This document shows, piece by piece, positions 6,787 to 13,725 of a stretch of DNA of 16,288 bases. The DNA lies in assembly GCA_964547125.1 (NCBI GenBank), contig CAZJLS010000036.1, positions 1 through 16,288 on the forward strand. The letters run 5' to 3'. A program made the translations under genes and the position numbers. Numbering within the stretch: position 1 is the stretch's first letter; each line of letters begins with the position of its first letter. Source of the stretch: Methanobrevibacter_A sp964547125 (lineage in GTDB: Archaea > Methanobacteriota > Methanobacteria > Methanobacteriales > Methanobacteriaceae). The notes beneath the pieces were generated by a model. That model was not told the origin of the DNA and made no database searches. It saw only the letters and a list, made by a program, of their open reading frames with translations.

Positions 6787-7479
6787 TTATATTGAGTTTA
6801 ATATGAATGAAGCTAATTGTTGTGTTATATTTGCTTCAATAAATGCCGCAATTAGTAATAGGATTATTGATATTATTAATATTATCATTGCTTGTTTTAA
6901 TGTTTTTGAATTCTTTCTCCAGGACATTTTTATTGTTTCTTTTGTGCTTATTTTATCTAGATTATATATTGGGTCGAAGATTTCTGTGTATTGATAATCT
7001 GGAGATATTAGGTTTTTTAGGAAATTTATTAAGAATTTTAGTGTTATTAGTCCTGCTGAGCTTGCTAGTATTAATGATGGTATTTCAAATATTCCATGAG
7101 GGATTATTAATAGTATGAATACTAGGGTTTGTCCGTTGGTGGAGTATAATGCTGCGAAGTATCCTATTAGTAGTGCGTTTGTTATTATTGCGATTATTCC
7201 GAATATTCCCAGTAAGAATGATCCTAAGAATATGATTAGTGTTGCTTGGAGGTTGTTTATGTATAGTGAGTTTGTTGTTAGTTGTACTTGTCCTGTTTGT
7301 ATTCTTTCTTGGAATGTGTTTACTACTGGTGTTATGTATGCTTGTATGTAGTCTATGAAAAATAATCCCAGTAAAAATGATATTATGAATATTGCTGATA
7401 TTGTTATGATTATTAATTTGTTTTCAGCAAATGCTTTTTTAATTTCTTTATTTATTTTTTTTATTTTTTCGTTTGACAT
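6787..7479 (-). CDS. SpoIIM-like (stage II sporulation M / DUF95) integral membrane protein
   Basis: This is a 230-residue polytopic membrane protein. A short basic N-terminus (MSNEKIKKINKEIKKAF) is followed by hydrophobic stretches at about 22-45, 78-113 (long enough for two spans), 118-152 (again long) and 197-216. A large loop at about 46-77 probably faces outward. Two family hallmarks are present: IPHGIFEIPSLILASSAGL (126-144) and AAFIEANIT near the C-terminus (211-219). In endospore bacteria SpoIIM helps recruit wall hydrolases. In archaea its role is unknown, though a membrane or envelope role is plausible. It starts 12 bp after trpS, so the two are very likely co-transcribed. The functional link to TrpRS is unclear and may be only positional. 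Confidence 0.85.
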   Translation of the reverse strand: MSNEKIKKINKEIKKAFAENKLIIITISAIFIISFLLGLFFIDYIQAYITPVVNTFQERIQTGQVQLTTNSLYINNLQATLIIFLGSFLLGIFGIIAIITNALLIGYFAALYSTNGQTLVFILLIIPHGIFEIPSLILASSAGLITLKFLINFLKNLISPDYQYTEIFDPIYNLDKISTKETIKMSWRKNSKTLKQAMIILIISIILLLIAAFIEANITQQLASFILNSI

Positions 7480-7491
7480 ATTAACTTTATT

Positions 7492-8586
7492 TTATTTTAA
7501 TATTTTTTCTGCAATTTTTTTGCTTTCTTCTTGTTTAGAGTGGATTTTTTCTATCATTTCTTTCATTAGTTGGCTTGTTTTTTGTTTACATTCTCCGCAT
7601 AGTAGTGTTCCATTTTGGCATTCATCGTGTATTTTTTTTAGTTCATTGTCTGAGTCTAGTAGGTGGTATACTAGCATTTCATATATTACGCATTTGTCTG
7701 GTTGTCCGCCTAGTTCTTTTTGTTCTTTTAGGCTTTCTCTTCCTCCAGTTTTTGCTGTTTTTACTTTTTTTTCTGCTTGTTCTGGTGTGTCGTTTAAGTA
7801 GATTGCTGTGTTGGGTTTGCTGCTTGACATTTTACCACCTGTTAGTCCTGTTAGGAATCTGTGGTATGTGCTTATTGGTGTTTTGAATCCGTATTCTTGT
7901 TTCATTTTGTTTGCTATGTCTCTTGTTAATCTTAGGTGTGGGTCTTGGTCTATTCCTACTGGAACTATTACTTTTTTTGGCCCTCCGTTTTCTGGTATTT
8001 GTGGGAATAGTATGTCTCCTACTTGTGTTAGTGGTGCGGTTACGTGGGCTAGGTTTGTTGATGGTGTGAATCCATATATTGCTTTCATTTCGTTGAAGTT
8101 TGTTTTGTTGCTTATTTTGAATGTTAGTTTGTTTAGTAGTGTGTTTTGGCTTGTTAGGTATATGTTTATGTTTTCGTCTGTTATGTCTAGTCCTAGTGCG
8201 TTATAGTTTGTTAGGTATTCGTTTATTGCTATTTCTTTTGCTTTTTCTAGGCTTATTCCTCTTGCGGCGTAGGCTTCCATGTCTGCTATTGGTAGTGATA
8301 GTGTTGCTCCTTGTTGGTGGTACCATTTTAGTTGGTCTACTACCATTTTGTGTCCTATGTGCATTTGGCCACTTGGCATCATTCCGGTTACTACTGCGAA
8401 TGGTTCTTTTTTTTCTAGTGTTTCGGTTATTTTGTCGAAGTCTCGGTGTCCGAAGATTACTCCCCTTCTCATTAGTCGTGAGGGGTTTTTTATTTTGTTT
8501 ATTTCTTCTTGGAATGGTTTTATTCCAAATTGGTTTACTAGTTTATCGTAGTCTACTTGTGATGATGACCATGGGTCTATTAACAT
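7492..8586 (-). CDS. trpS: Tryptophanyl-tRNA synthetase
   Basis: This is a class Ic aminoacyl-tRNA synthetase that charges tRNA-Trp in the cytoplasm. The protein has 364 residues of the archaeal/eukaryotic type. The N-terminus IDPWSSSQVDYDKLVNQFGI is characteristic of this branch. The HIGH signature is at 76-79 (SGQMHIGHKM), and the KMSKS equivalent reads GKMSSSKP at 251-258. GIDQDPHLRLTRDIA (211-225) is the conserved block separating TrpRS from TyrRS. A CGECKQKTSQLM segment with two cysteines lies near the C-terminus. A Shine-Dalgarno GAGG at 8597-8600 precedes the ATG. The downstream SpoIIM-like gene starts after 12 bp. Leucine is mostly CTA and two-fold pyrimidine codons mostly end in C, in contrast to the flanking metalloregulator and wall-protein genes. 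Confidence 0.97.
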   Translation of the reverse strand: MLIDPWSSSQVDYDKLVNQFGIKPFQEEINKIKNPSRLMRRGVIFGHRDFDKITETLEKKEPFAVVTGMMPSGQMHIGHKMVVDQLKWYHQQGATLSLPIADMEAYAARGISLEKAKEIAINEYLTNYNALGLDITDENINIYLTSQNTLLNKLTFKISNKTNFNEMKAIYGFTPSTNLAHVTAPLTQVGDILFPQIPENGGPKKVIVPVGIDQDPHLRLTRDIANKMKQEYGFKTPISTYHRFLTGLTGGKMSSSKPNTAIYLNDTPEQAEKKVKTAKTGGRESLKEQKELGGQPDKCVIYEMLVYHLLDSDNELKKIHDECQNGTLLCGECKQKTSQLMKEMIEKIHSKQEESKKIAEKILK

Positions 8587-8661
8587 TTGTTTTTTTCCTC
8601 TGCTTTTTGAATTTTATGATAAAATAAGTTTTATTACATATATTTGTTTGTTTTATTTTTG

Positions 8662-8673
8662 TATTATATATTT
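8662..8673 (-). promoter_or_regulatory. TATA box of the trpS - SpoIIM-like operon
   Basis: The minus strand reads AAATATATAATA with GG directly upstream. The expected start is near 8640, giving a leader of about 55 nt. An imperfect palindrome with arms TTTCC/GGAAA (8671-8693) overlaps its upstream edge. No TGTACA trp-type box is present between here and the start codon. Confidence 0.5.
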
Positions 8674-8789
8674 CCTATTTATTTAAATGGAAAATATCCT
8701 AAATTAAAATATAGTTTATTGTATTTTTTTATATTTTAATTAATTGTTTTTTTAAGTAAATCTATGTTGAAATATATTTGAAAAAATGT

Positions 8790-8835
8790 ATGTGAAAAAT
8801 TTAAAAAAAAATAATTAGAAAAAAAATAAAAAAAA
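8790..8835 (-). terminator. Oligo-T terminator region behind the metalloregulator gene
   Basis: Directly after the stop codon the minus strand carries T8, T8 and T9 runs within about 40 bases. This is the usual form of archaeal termination. No hairpin is needed or obvious. Confidence 0.5.
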
Positions 8836-9552
8836 CTATTCTTCAATTTTAATAAAAATATTATTTGCAATATCTTCAGATAAACTCATATGAGTATTGT
8901 TAACTATAACATTAATATCTTCATTTGCCTCATCATTGGAATCATAAGATATTTTAGTTCCAATAGCAATTCCTTTACTTAAAATCTTTGCAAGTATTTC
9001 TTCATCACCTCTGATAAAGGATACAATTCCAAATTCTTCAGAATTTAAATCAGTTACAGATTTTAAATTATCATTTCTAACACGGATACTTTCAATATCA
9101 TTGTGATCATTTATACATTCTTCACAATTATGAAAGTCAAATCTGCATGGAGGTATTAAATGATTATCAGGACAGATATCTGGATGTTCTAACATGTGGC
9201 ATAATGCTCTTTCTGCTTCATCAGATAAAGAATGTTCCATTTCACATGCTTGTTCATGTATATTTTCATCTTTAATTTTTAATACATCTTTTAGGAATCT
9301 TTCCAATATTCTGTGTTTTCTTGTTACTTTTTCTGCTTCTTTAAATCCTTTATCTGTTAATATAGCTCCTTTATATGGAACATATTTTATATATTCCAAT
9401 TCATCTAACTTTTTAAGCATTTGAGTTACACTACCTGGAGCAATACCTAAGTTTTTAGAAATCGTTGTTGTTGAAACATGATTTCTGTTCATTCCTTCTT
9501 TATATAACACTTCTAGATATTCTTGGATATTTTCACTTATTTCCCTAGGCAT
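8836..9552 (-). CDS. DtxR/MntR-family metal-dependent transcriptional regulator with FeoA-like domain
   Basis: This is a 238-residue cytoplasmic metal-sensing repressor. An N-terminal winged helix (about 5-70) has the recognition helix near TTTISKNLGIAPGSVTQMLKKL. A dimerisation and metal domain spans 71-120. Aligned metal ligands are H80 and E84 (KHRILERFL), H99 (NIHEQ), and C103, E106 and H107 (ACEMEH), matching the DtxR/IdeR pattern. At the DtxR Met10 position there is E11, which resembles MntR. A cysteine cluster C127, C136, C143, C146 (C-X8-C-X6-C-X2-C) follows and is outside the classical sites. Residues 165-236 resemble the FeoA/SH3-like domain. Whether it senses Fe or Mn is not decided. 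The start has GAGGTCA at 9558-9564. A palindrome next to its TATA box suggests autoregulation. Confidence 0.92.
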   Translation of the reverse strand: MPREISENIQEYLEVLYKEGMNRNHVSTTTISKNLGIAPGSVTQMLKKLDELEYIKYVPYKGAILTDKGFKEAEKVTRKHRILERFLKDVLKIKDENIHEQACEMEHSLSDEAERALCHMLEHPDICPDNHLIPPCRFDFHNCEECINDHNDIESIRVRNDNLKSVTDLNSEEFGIVSFIRGDEEILAKILSKGIAIGTKISYDSNDEANEDINVIVNNTHMSLSEDIANNIFIKIEE

Positions 9553-9630
9553 TTTTTTGACCTCTAATGAAAAAAATTAAAATAATAATTTAAATTATTT
9601 TGTTTACTGTTTTAAATTTTATGTAAAAAG

Positions 9631-9641
9631 AAATATATAAG
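9631..9641 (-). promoter_or_regulatory. TATA box of the metalloregulator gene
   Basis: The minus strand reads CTTATATATTT. The start site is expected near 9610, with a leader of about 58 nt. Its upstream edge touches the palindrome at 9642-9660, which occupies the BRE position. Confidence 0.55.
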
Positions 9642-9660
9642 TTTTTGGTAAACCTAAAAA
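9642..9660. promoter_or_regulatory. Candidate metalloregulator operator (autoregulatory palindrome)
   Basis: The plus strand reads TTTTTGGTAAACCTAAAAA. The half sites TTTTxGGT and ACCxAAAA are symmetrical around a central AA. The AGGT/ACC core with A/T flanks resembles DtxR-family operators. Its position over the BRE, abutting the TATA box, would block TFB/TBP when bound. Binding is inferred, not shown. Confidence 0.45.
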
Positions 9661-9663
9661 AAA

Positions 9664-9717
9664 TAATTATTCAAGTTAAAAAATTGAAAAAAAAAGATAA
9701 AAAAAATAGAAAAAATA
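9664..9717 (-). terminator. Oligo-T terminator region behind the wall-active protein gene
   Basis: After the stop codon the minus strand carries several T6-T9 runs within about 50 bases, as in archaeal oligo-U termination. It directly abuts the operator and promoter of the metalloregulator gene. Confidence 0.5.
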
Positions 9718-12700
9718 TTAGAAGCTAATATAACTTCCAATATAAGCAACAGTAAAACTGTTAGTGTTCCAATTAACAATCTTACCGAAACTGTTACGTC
9801 TACTTGTTGCATCAGCCGCGTACCAAACACCATCAACAAGCACTTGAGCCCAAACGTGTCCAGTAACTAAACCACTAGAGAATGTACAACCTTTACCATG
9901 CACATATCTAGCAGCTATTCCCGCAGCACGACATAACGCAATAACTAAGTGTGCTTCATCAACACAATTACCTTTACCTGCTGCAAGTGTACCAGCAGCA
10001 CCGTAACGAGTATTAGCATAATAACTATAAGCAATATCATCACGAACAAAGTTGAAAATTGCAGTAGCCTTAGCAAGAGTTGTGGTTAAACCTGCAGTTA
10101 ACTTCTTAGCCAAAGCAACAATATTAGAATCACTAACTTCACAATTAGTAGTTTCAACTAAATACTGAGCAGTACTTTCACCTAAATACTTCTCATTCAA
10201 ACCACTACCAACACTACTACCAGATGAACTAATAATAATACTAGTATTAACCGGAATAGAAGATGGTAAATTACCATTATTTCCATAAGAAGCTAATGCA
10301 TAAGCCATTAAATAAATATAATTATCATAAGAAATCTTACCTAAACCATTACTTGAATCAAAGTTAGGAAGATAACCATTAGCCACAGCAAACTCCATAA
10401 TTCTACCAGCCAAAGAAACATACTGACTTTTAGTTAAAGTACCAGTAAGAGTATCTCCTGATGGGTTAGGAGCTGCAGAAAGATTTAAAATCTTAATATT
10501 GCCCAAATTACCAGAATTAATGTTAACAAGTGCAGTAGCCATAATATAAGCAAACTGAGATTCAGAATATTGAACATTATTCAAAGTAGTATAACTTGGT
10601 AATTTACCATTAGTTGCAATGTAAGCTTGAACTCTTTGAGCCGCAGCAATAATTTCACTTAAACTAACATAAACATCAGTTGAAGTACTTGATCCCGCAC
10701 TTTTAGCTGCAGAAGAATCGAATACAACAGTATTAGGTAAACGATTATTATTAATAACAAATACAAGAATCTTGGAAAATGCATATGTATATGTATCAAA
10801 GCTTATCTGACCAATACCATTAGAAGACTGTTTGTCATAGTTAGGCATAACATTATATTGACTTACAAATTCCAATACTCGATAAATTAAAGATATGTAT
10901 TGTTCAGTTGATAAAGTACCTTTAACAGTACCAGTTGAATTAGTTGGCGAATCAACATCAACAAAATCAACATCATTAGTATAACCAGAGTAAATATTAG
11001 AAATTGCATTAGCCATTAAAAATGAAACCTGTGCAAGAGTATACTCAACATCACCATAAGTGACACTAGAAGGTAAAATACCACTACTAGCAACTTCATT
11101 ATAAATAACAGTAGCCATTTGTTTAATAGCACTTATAGATAAAGTTCCAACAATATCCTCAGAACCATTAGATGAACTAGAATTAGATACTTTAATACTA
11201 GATCCAACTTTAGTTAAATAATAAGAGGAACCAGATAATTTATCTTTACCTGTAACACCACAGTAATCAGAATCACAATGGGAACAAGTTATTTCCCCTT
11301 CAGGAACTCCTTTAGGATTAAATGTAAATGTTCCATAAATACCACATTTAGGACAGTAATTTACAAATGTAGTATTATACCATGTGTAACTATAATCACT
11401 TGAAACACTAGGTTTAGCTATAACATTAATGTAATAATTACCATTAGACAAATCAGTAACAAATACTGAATTTGGAAGATAACCATTAGTATAATAATAT
11501 GACATTATTTTAGTAAATGTATAAACTAATGAATTAAAGGAAATTGTTCCATTACCATAAGCAAGATATGTGTTTAATGCATGAATACTATTAATATAAT
11601 TACTAATAGTGTTTGCAAAGCTGAGATATGTAGTTTTACTTATATCTTGAAGTAATGGATTACCATAAGATCCTTTACTACTTACATCTACAACAGTAAT
11701 ATCATCCATTATTCCAGAATTAATATTTGCAACTGCCTTAGTTAATAAGTATAAGAATTGAGCAGAAGAATATGTTTTACCATCAATAGCTACTCCACCA
11801 GGTATTTCACCTTTATAATCTCCTTCAATTAATATTTTTAAATTGTAAGCTAAACTTGCAATATCACTAATTGATAAAGTATCATTTGTAACTGGATTTA
11901 CTGGAGTAGTATTATTGGTTTTACCAGAATTGAAATCAACATATTTTGTTAATCCAAAACGGAATATTGCCACATTATTTGCTCCTCCAGCATATGCTGC
12001 TTGAACATCTTGAGTTAATTCAGAAGTGGATAAGTTAACAAGATTATTATCAGATTCATAAGCTTGAAGTCCAGTCCAAACAAGTGCTCCATTACTGTTT
12101 TGAACATAATATTTTGTTGTTGAAGTTATCCAACTAGTTCCAGCATTATAATTTCCTTTATAAATCATAGGAACTAAAATTTCTAAATATTTTGTTAAAT
12201 CAGATAGATTTTGTCCATATGCACTAATTGCACTAGATGGTTCTGGCATTAAACTACCTGAAACTATTAGATTTGGATTAACTGACTTAACAGCACCAAT
12301 AATTTGTGATACAAATAATGTTACTGCATCTGTAGCCCCATTAGTTTTATAAGCAGTTCCTGGATAACGTAAATAATCTAAATGGATACCTGCTACACCA
12401 GAGATACTTGCGAAACTAATTGCATCTTGAATATCAGAAGATAATAATGTTAAATTAATTGCTCCAGTACTAGTTATAGGGTTTTGGAAACCACCATGAT
12501 ATAATACTTGCATCCAAATATGGACTTTAAGACCATAAGCATTAGCACTTGCAATCCAATTTGCAACATTAGTTTTTCCATGAGTGTTAATTGCTGCGAA
12601 ATTTAATAATATATGTTTAATTCCAGAATTAACAAGATCATTGAAATTAACATTGTACATATCTTTACCTTGAACCCAAATAGCATTACCAGATATGTCT

Positions 12701-13590
12701 GTTAATTTATTATATATTACAAATGTATTCTGCCCACTACTTGCAGAATAACTTGAATCCCCACTAAATGAGTATTTCATATTATACTCATTAGCACCTA
12801 GGTTTAAAGATAATGATGCGATTCCATTACTATTAGTTGTAACTTTATAAATTTTAGTGTTGGAATCTTTAGATAATGTGAACTCAACAACTTTTCCAGA
12901 TAAAGGGTTACCTGAAGAGTCTGTTAAGACAACATAATAAAATCCTCCTTTAGGAATTGCATAATTATATCCAGTTATTATAGTGCCTTTTAAATTAAGT
13001 TCTTCTTTTGAAAAGACTGTAATATTATTAACAGTAGCAGATGATGGAGCGTAATAATAATCTCCCATAGTCAAACCATCATAATCTGCTTTAGCAGAAT
13101 AATATTTCGGTGCTAAATTAATCTGAAGACTTGCTAAACCTTTGTAGTCAGTTACACTCCAATAAACTTTGTTAAGACCGTTTGATAATCTTGTTAAATT
13201 TATTTGGATGTGTTGTCCTGCAATTGGTTTACCATTAGTATCAGTTAATAATACCGTGTAATTTCCTGCATCCCCATAAACTTGGGTTAAATCATAACCT
13301 GTTAATACAGTTTCAATTGTGTTAGAATCTGCACTACTAACAGTAGCACTAAGCATTGAAATAGATTTAATATTTAAATCATTAGCACTATCATTTATTG
13401 AATGGGAATCATCACTACTACTAGATGTGTCAATACTGTCATCTGTAATAGTAATGTTATTACTATTTAAAATTCCATTGTTTGAACTTACATTATCAAC
13501 TGTACTAATATCACTAGCACAAACTCCACTTATTGATATGAAAAATACCAATATTATGGATATTAATAATGTTTTCCTCCCAATTGAAAT
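9718..13590 (-). CDS. Secreted pseudomurein-binding protein with glycosidase-like and endoisopeptidase-like (transglutaminase-fold) domains
   Basis: Residues are numbered from the TTG codon at 13551, the first canonical in-frame start (1277 residues). Domains in order are as follows. A signal peptide ends near SGVCA (about 12). A Ser/Asn/Asp-rich linker runs to about 75. Two Ig-like domains span about 78-178 and 187-280. A TIM-barrel glycosidase-like region spans about 287-533, with GIHLDYLRYPG (388-398), E437 in SGSLMPEP and VPMIYKGNY (460-468). Six pseudomurein-binding repeats form three A/B pairs (about 558-613 and 640-700, 802-856 and 880-943, 961-1013 and 1038-1100). A zinc-ribbon-like insert has C733, C736, C756 and C759. 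The C-terminal transglutaminase-like domain has C1196 (GKGNC), H1232 (GHVWAQV) and D1247 (ADATS), the triad of pseudomurein endoisopeptidases. I extend the start to an ATT at 13590 because the signal peptide needs the upstream Arg-Lys and the Shine-Dalgarno is there. Likely role: wall remodelling or wall-anchored hydrolysis. Confidence 0.85.
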   Translation of the reverse strand: MSIGRKTLLISIILVFFISISGVCASDISTVDNVSSNNGILNSNNITITDDSIDTSSSSDDSHSINDSANDLNIKSISMLSATVSSADSNTIETVLTGYDLTQVYGDAGNYTVLLTDTNGKPIAGQHIQINLTRLSNGLNKVYWSVTDYKGLASLQINLAPKYYSAKADYDGLTMGDYYYAPSSATVNNITVFSKEELNLKGTIITGYNYAIPKGGFYYVVLTDSSGNPLSGKVVEFTLSKDSNTKIYKVTTNSNGIASLSLNLGANEYNMKYSFSGDSSYSASSGQNTFVIYNKLTDISGNAIWVQGKDMYNVNFNDLVNSGIKHILLNFAAINTHGKTNVANWIASANAYGLKVHIWMQVLYHGGFQNPITSTGAINLTLLSSDIQDAISFASISGVAGIHLDYLRYPGTAYKTNGATDAVTLFVSQIIGAVKSVNPNLIVSGSLMPEPSSAISAYGQNLSDLTKYLEILVPMIYKGNYNAGTSWITSTTKYYVQNSNGALVWTGLQAYESDNNLVNLSTSELTQDVQAAYAGGANNVAIFRFGLTKYVDFNSGKTNNTTPVNPVTNDTLSISDIASLAYNLKILIEGDYKGEIPGGVAIDGKTYSSAQFLYLLTKAVANINSGIMDDITVVDVSSKGSYGNPLLQDISKTTYLSFANTISNYINSIHALNTYLAYGNGTISFNSLVYTFTKIMSYYYTNGYLPNSVFVTDLSNGNYYINVIAKPSVSSDYSYTWYNTTFVNYCPKCGIYGTFTFNPKGVPEGEITCSHCDSDYCGVTGKDKLSGSSYYLTKVGSSIKVSNSSSSNGSEDIVGTLSISAIKQMATVIYNEVASSGILPSSVTYGDVEYTLAQVSFLMANAISNIYSGYTNDVDFVDVDSPTNSTGTVKGTLSTEQYISLIYRVLEFVSQYNVMPNYDKQSSNGIGQISFDTYTYAFSKILVFVINNNRLPNTVVFDSSAAKSAGSSTSTDVYVSLSEIIAAAQRVQAYIATNGKLPSYTTLNNVQYSESQFAYIMATALVNINSGNLGNIKILNLSAAPNPSGDTLTGTLTKSQYVSLAGRIMEFAVANGYLPNFDSSNGLGKISYDNYIYLMAYALASYGNNGNLPSSIPVNTSIIISSSGSSVGSGLNEKYLGESTAQYLVETTNCEVSDSNIVALAKKLTAGLTTTLAKATAIFNFVRDDIAYSYYANTRYGAAGTLAAGKGNCVDEAHLVIALCRAAGIAARYVHGKGCTFSSGLVTGHVWAQVLVDGVWYAADATSRRNSFGKIVNWNTNSFTVAYIGSYISF

Positions 13591-13594
13591 TGTT

Positions 13595-13601
13595 TCACCT
13601 C
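13595..13601 (-). promoter_or_regulatory. Shine-Dalgarno that places the wall-protein start upstream of its first TTG
   Basis: The minus strand reads GAGGTGA, the same motif used by the histone gene. An in-frame stop TGA (13602-13600) overlaps it. ATT codons in frame lie 4 and 10 bases downstream (13590 and 13584), while the first canonical in-frame start (TTG, 13551) lies 43 bases away, too far to use this site. Confidence 0.6.
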
Positions 13602-13643
13602 ACAAATCATTACCAAAAAATTTTTTTCTGAATGTAATGTTTC

Positions 13644-13667
13644 TTATTATAATAATTATTATAATAA
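13644..13667. repeat. 24-bp perfect palindrome made of two tandem TTATTATAATAA units
   Basis: Each 12-bp unit is itself self-complementary, so the element is both a tandem direct repeat and a palindrome. It lies in the 5' leader region of the wall-protein gene. It could be a protein-binding site or RNA hairpin, or chance in AT-rich DNA. Confidence 0.5.
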
Positions 13668-13725
13668 AAAAAAATACGCTTATAAAAAAAAGTGTGTTAT
13701 GAAATTTAATTTATTTGAAAATAAA

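Noticed and set aside
8121..8627. 168-codon leucine-rich open frame on the plus strand opposite trpS, and similar frames at 7575-7886 and 7808-8206
   Set aside because: They lie wholly or almost wholly antisense to trpS, a certain gene. Their leucine/valine/cysteine-rich translations follow from the G/T-rich complement of its A/C-ending codons. No Shine-Dalgarno or family match.
9654..9839. 61-codon minus-strand frame across the 3' end of the wall-protein gene
   Set aside because: Overlaps the certain catalytic-domain frame (ADATS region) in another register and runs into the oligo-T terminator. The phenylalanine-rich end is translated T runs.
13510..13530. Possible lipoprotein lipobox around the cysteine in SGVCASD
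   Set aside because: The residue before Cys is Val, not Gly/Ala/Ser, so the lipobox rule fails. An ordinary signal-peptidase site after VCA is more likely.
9718..13551. CRISPR array or DNA-level tandem repeats in the wall-protein gene
   Set aside because: The repetition is at protein-domain level (period ~160 residues) with strong nucleotide divergence. There are no short identical repeats with regular spacers.
13319..13702. 127-codon plus-strand frame opposite the wall-protein N-terminus
   Set aside because: Antisense to the signal peptide and Ser/Asn-rich linker. The isoleucine/lysine run at its end comes from the AT palindrome. No Shine-Dalgarno.
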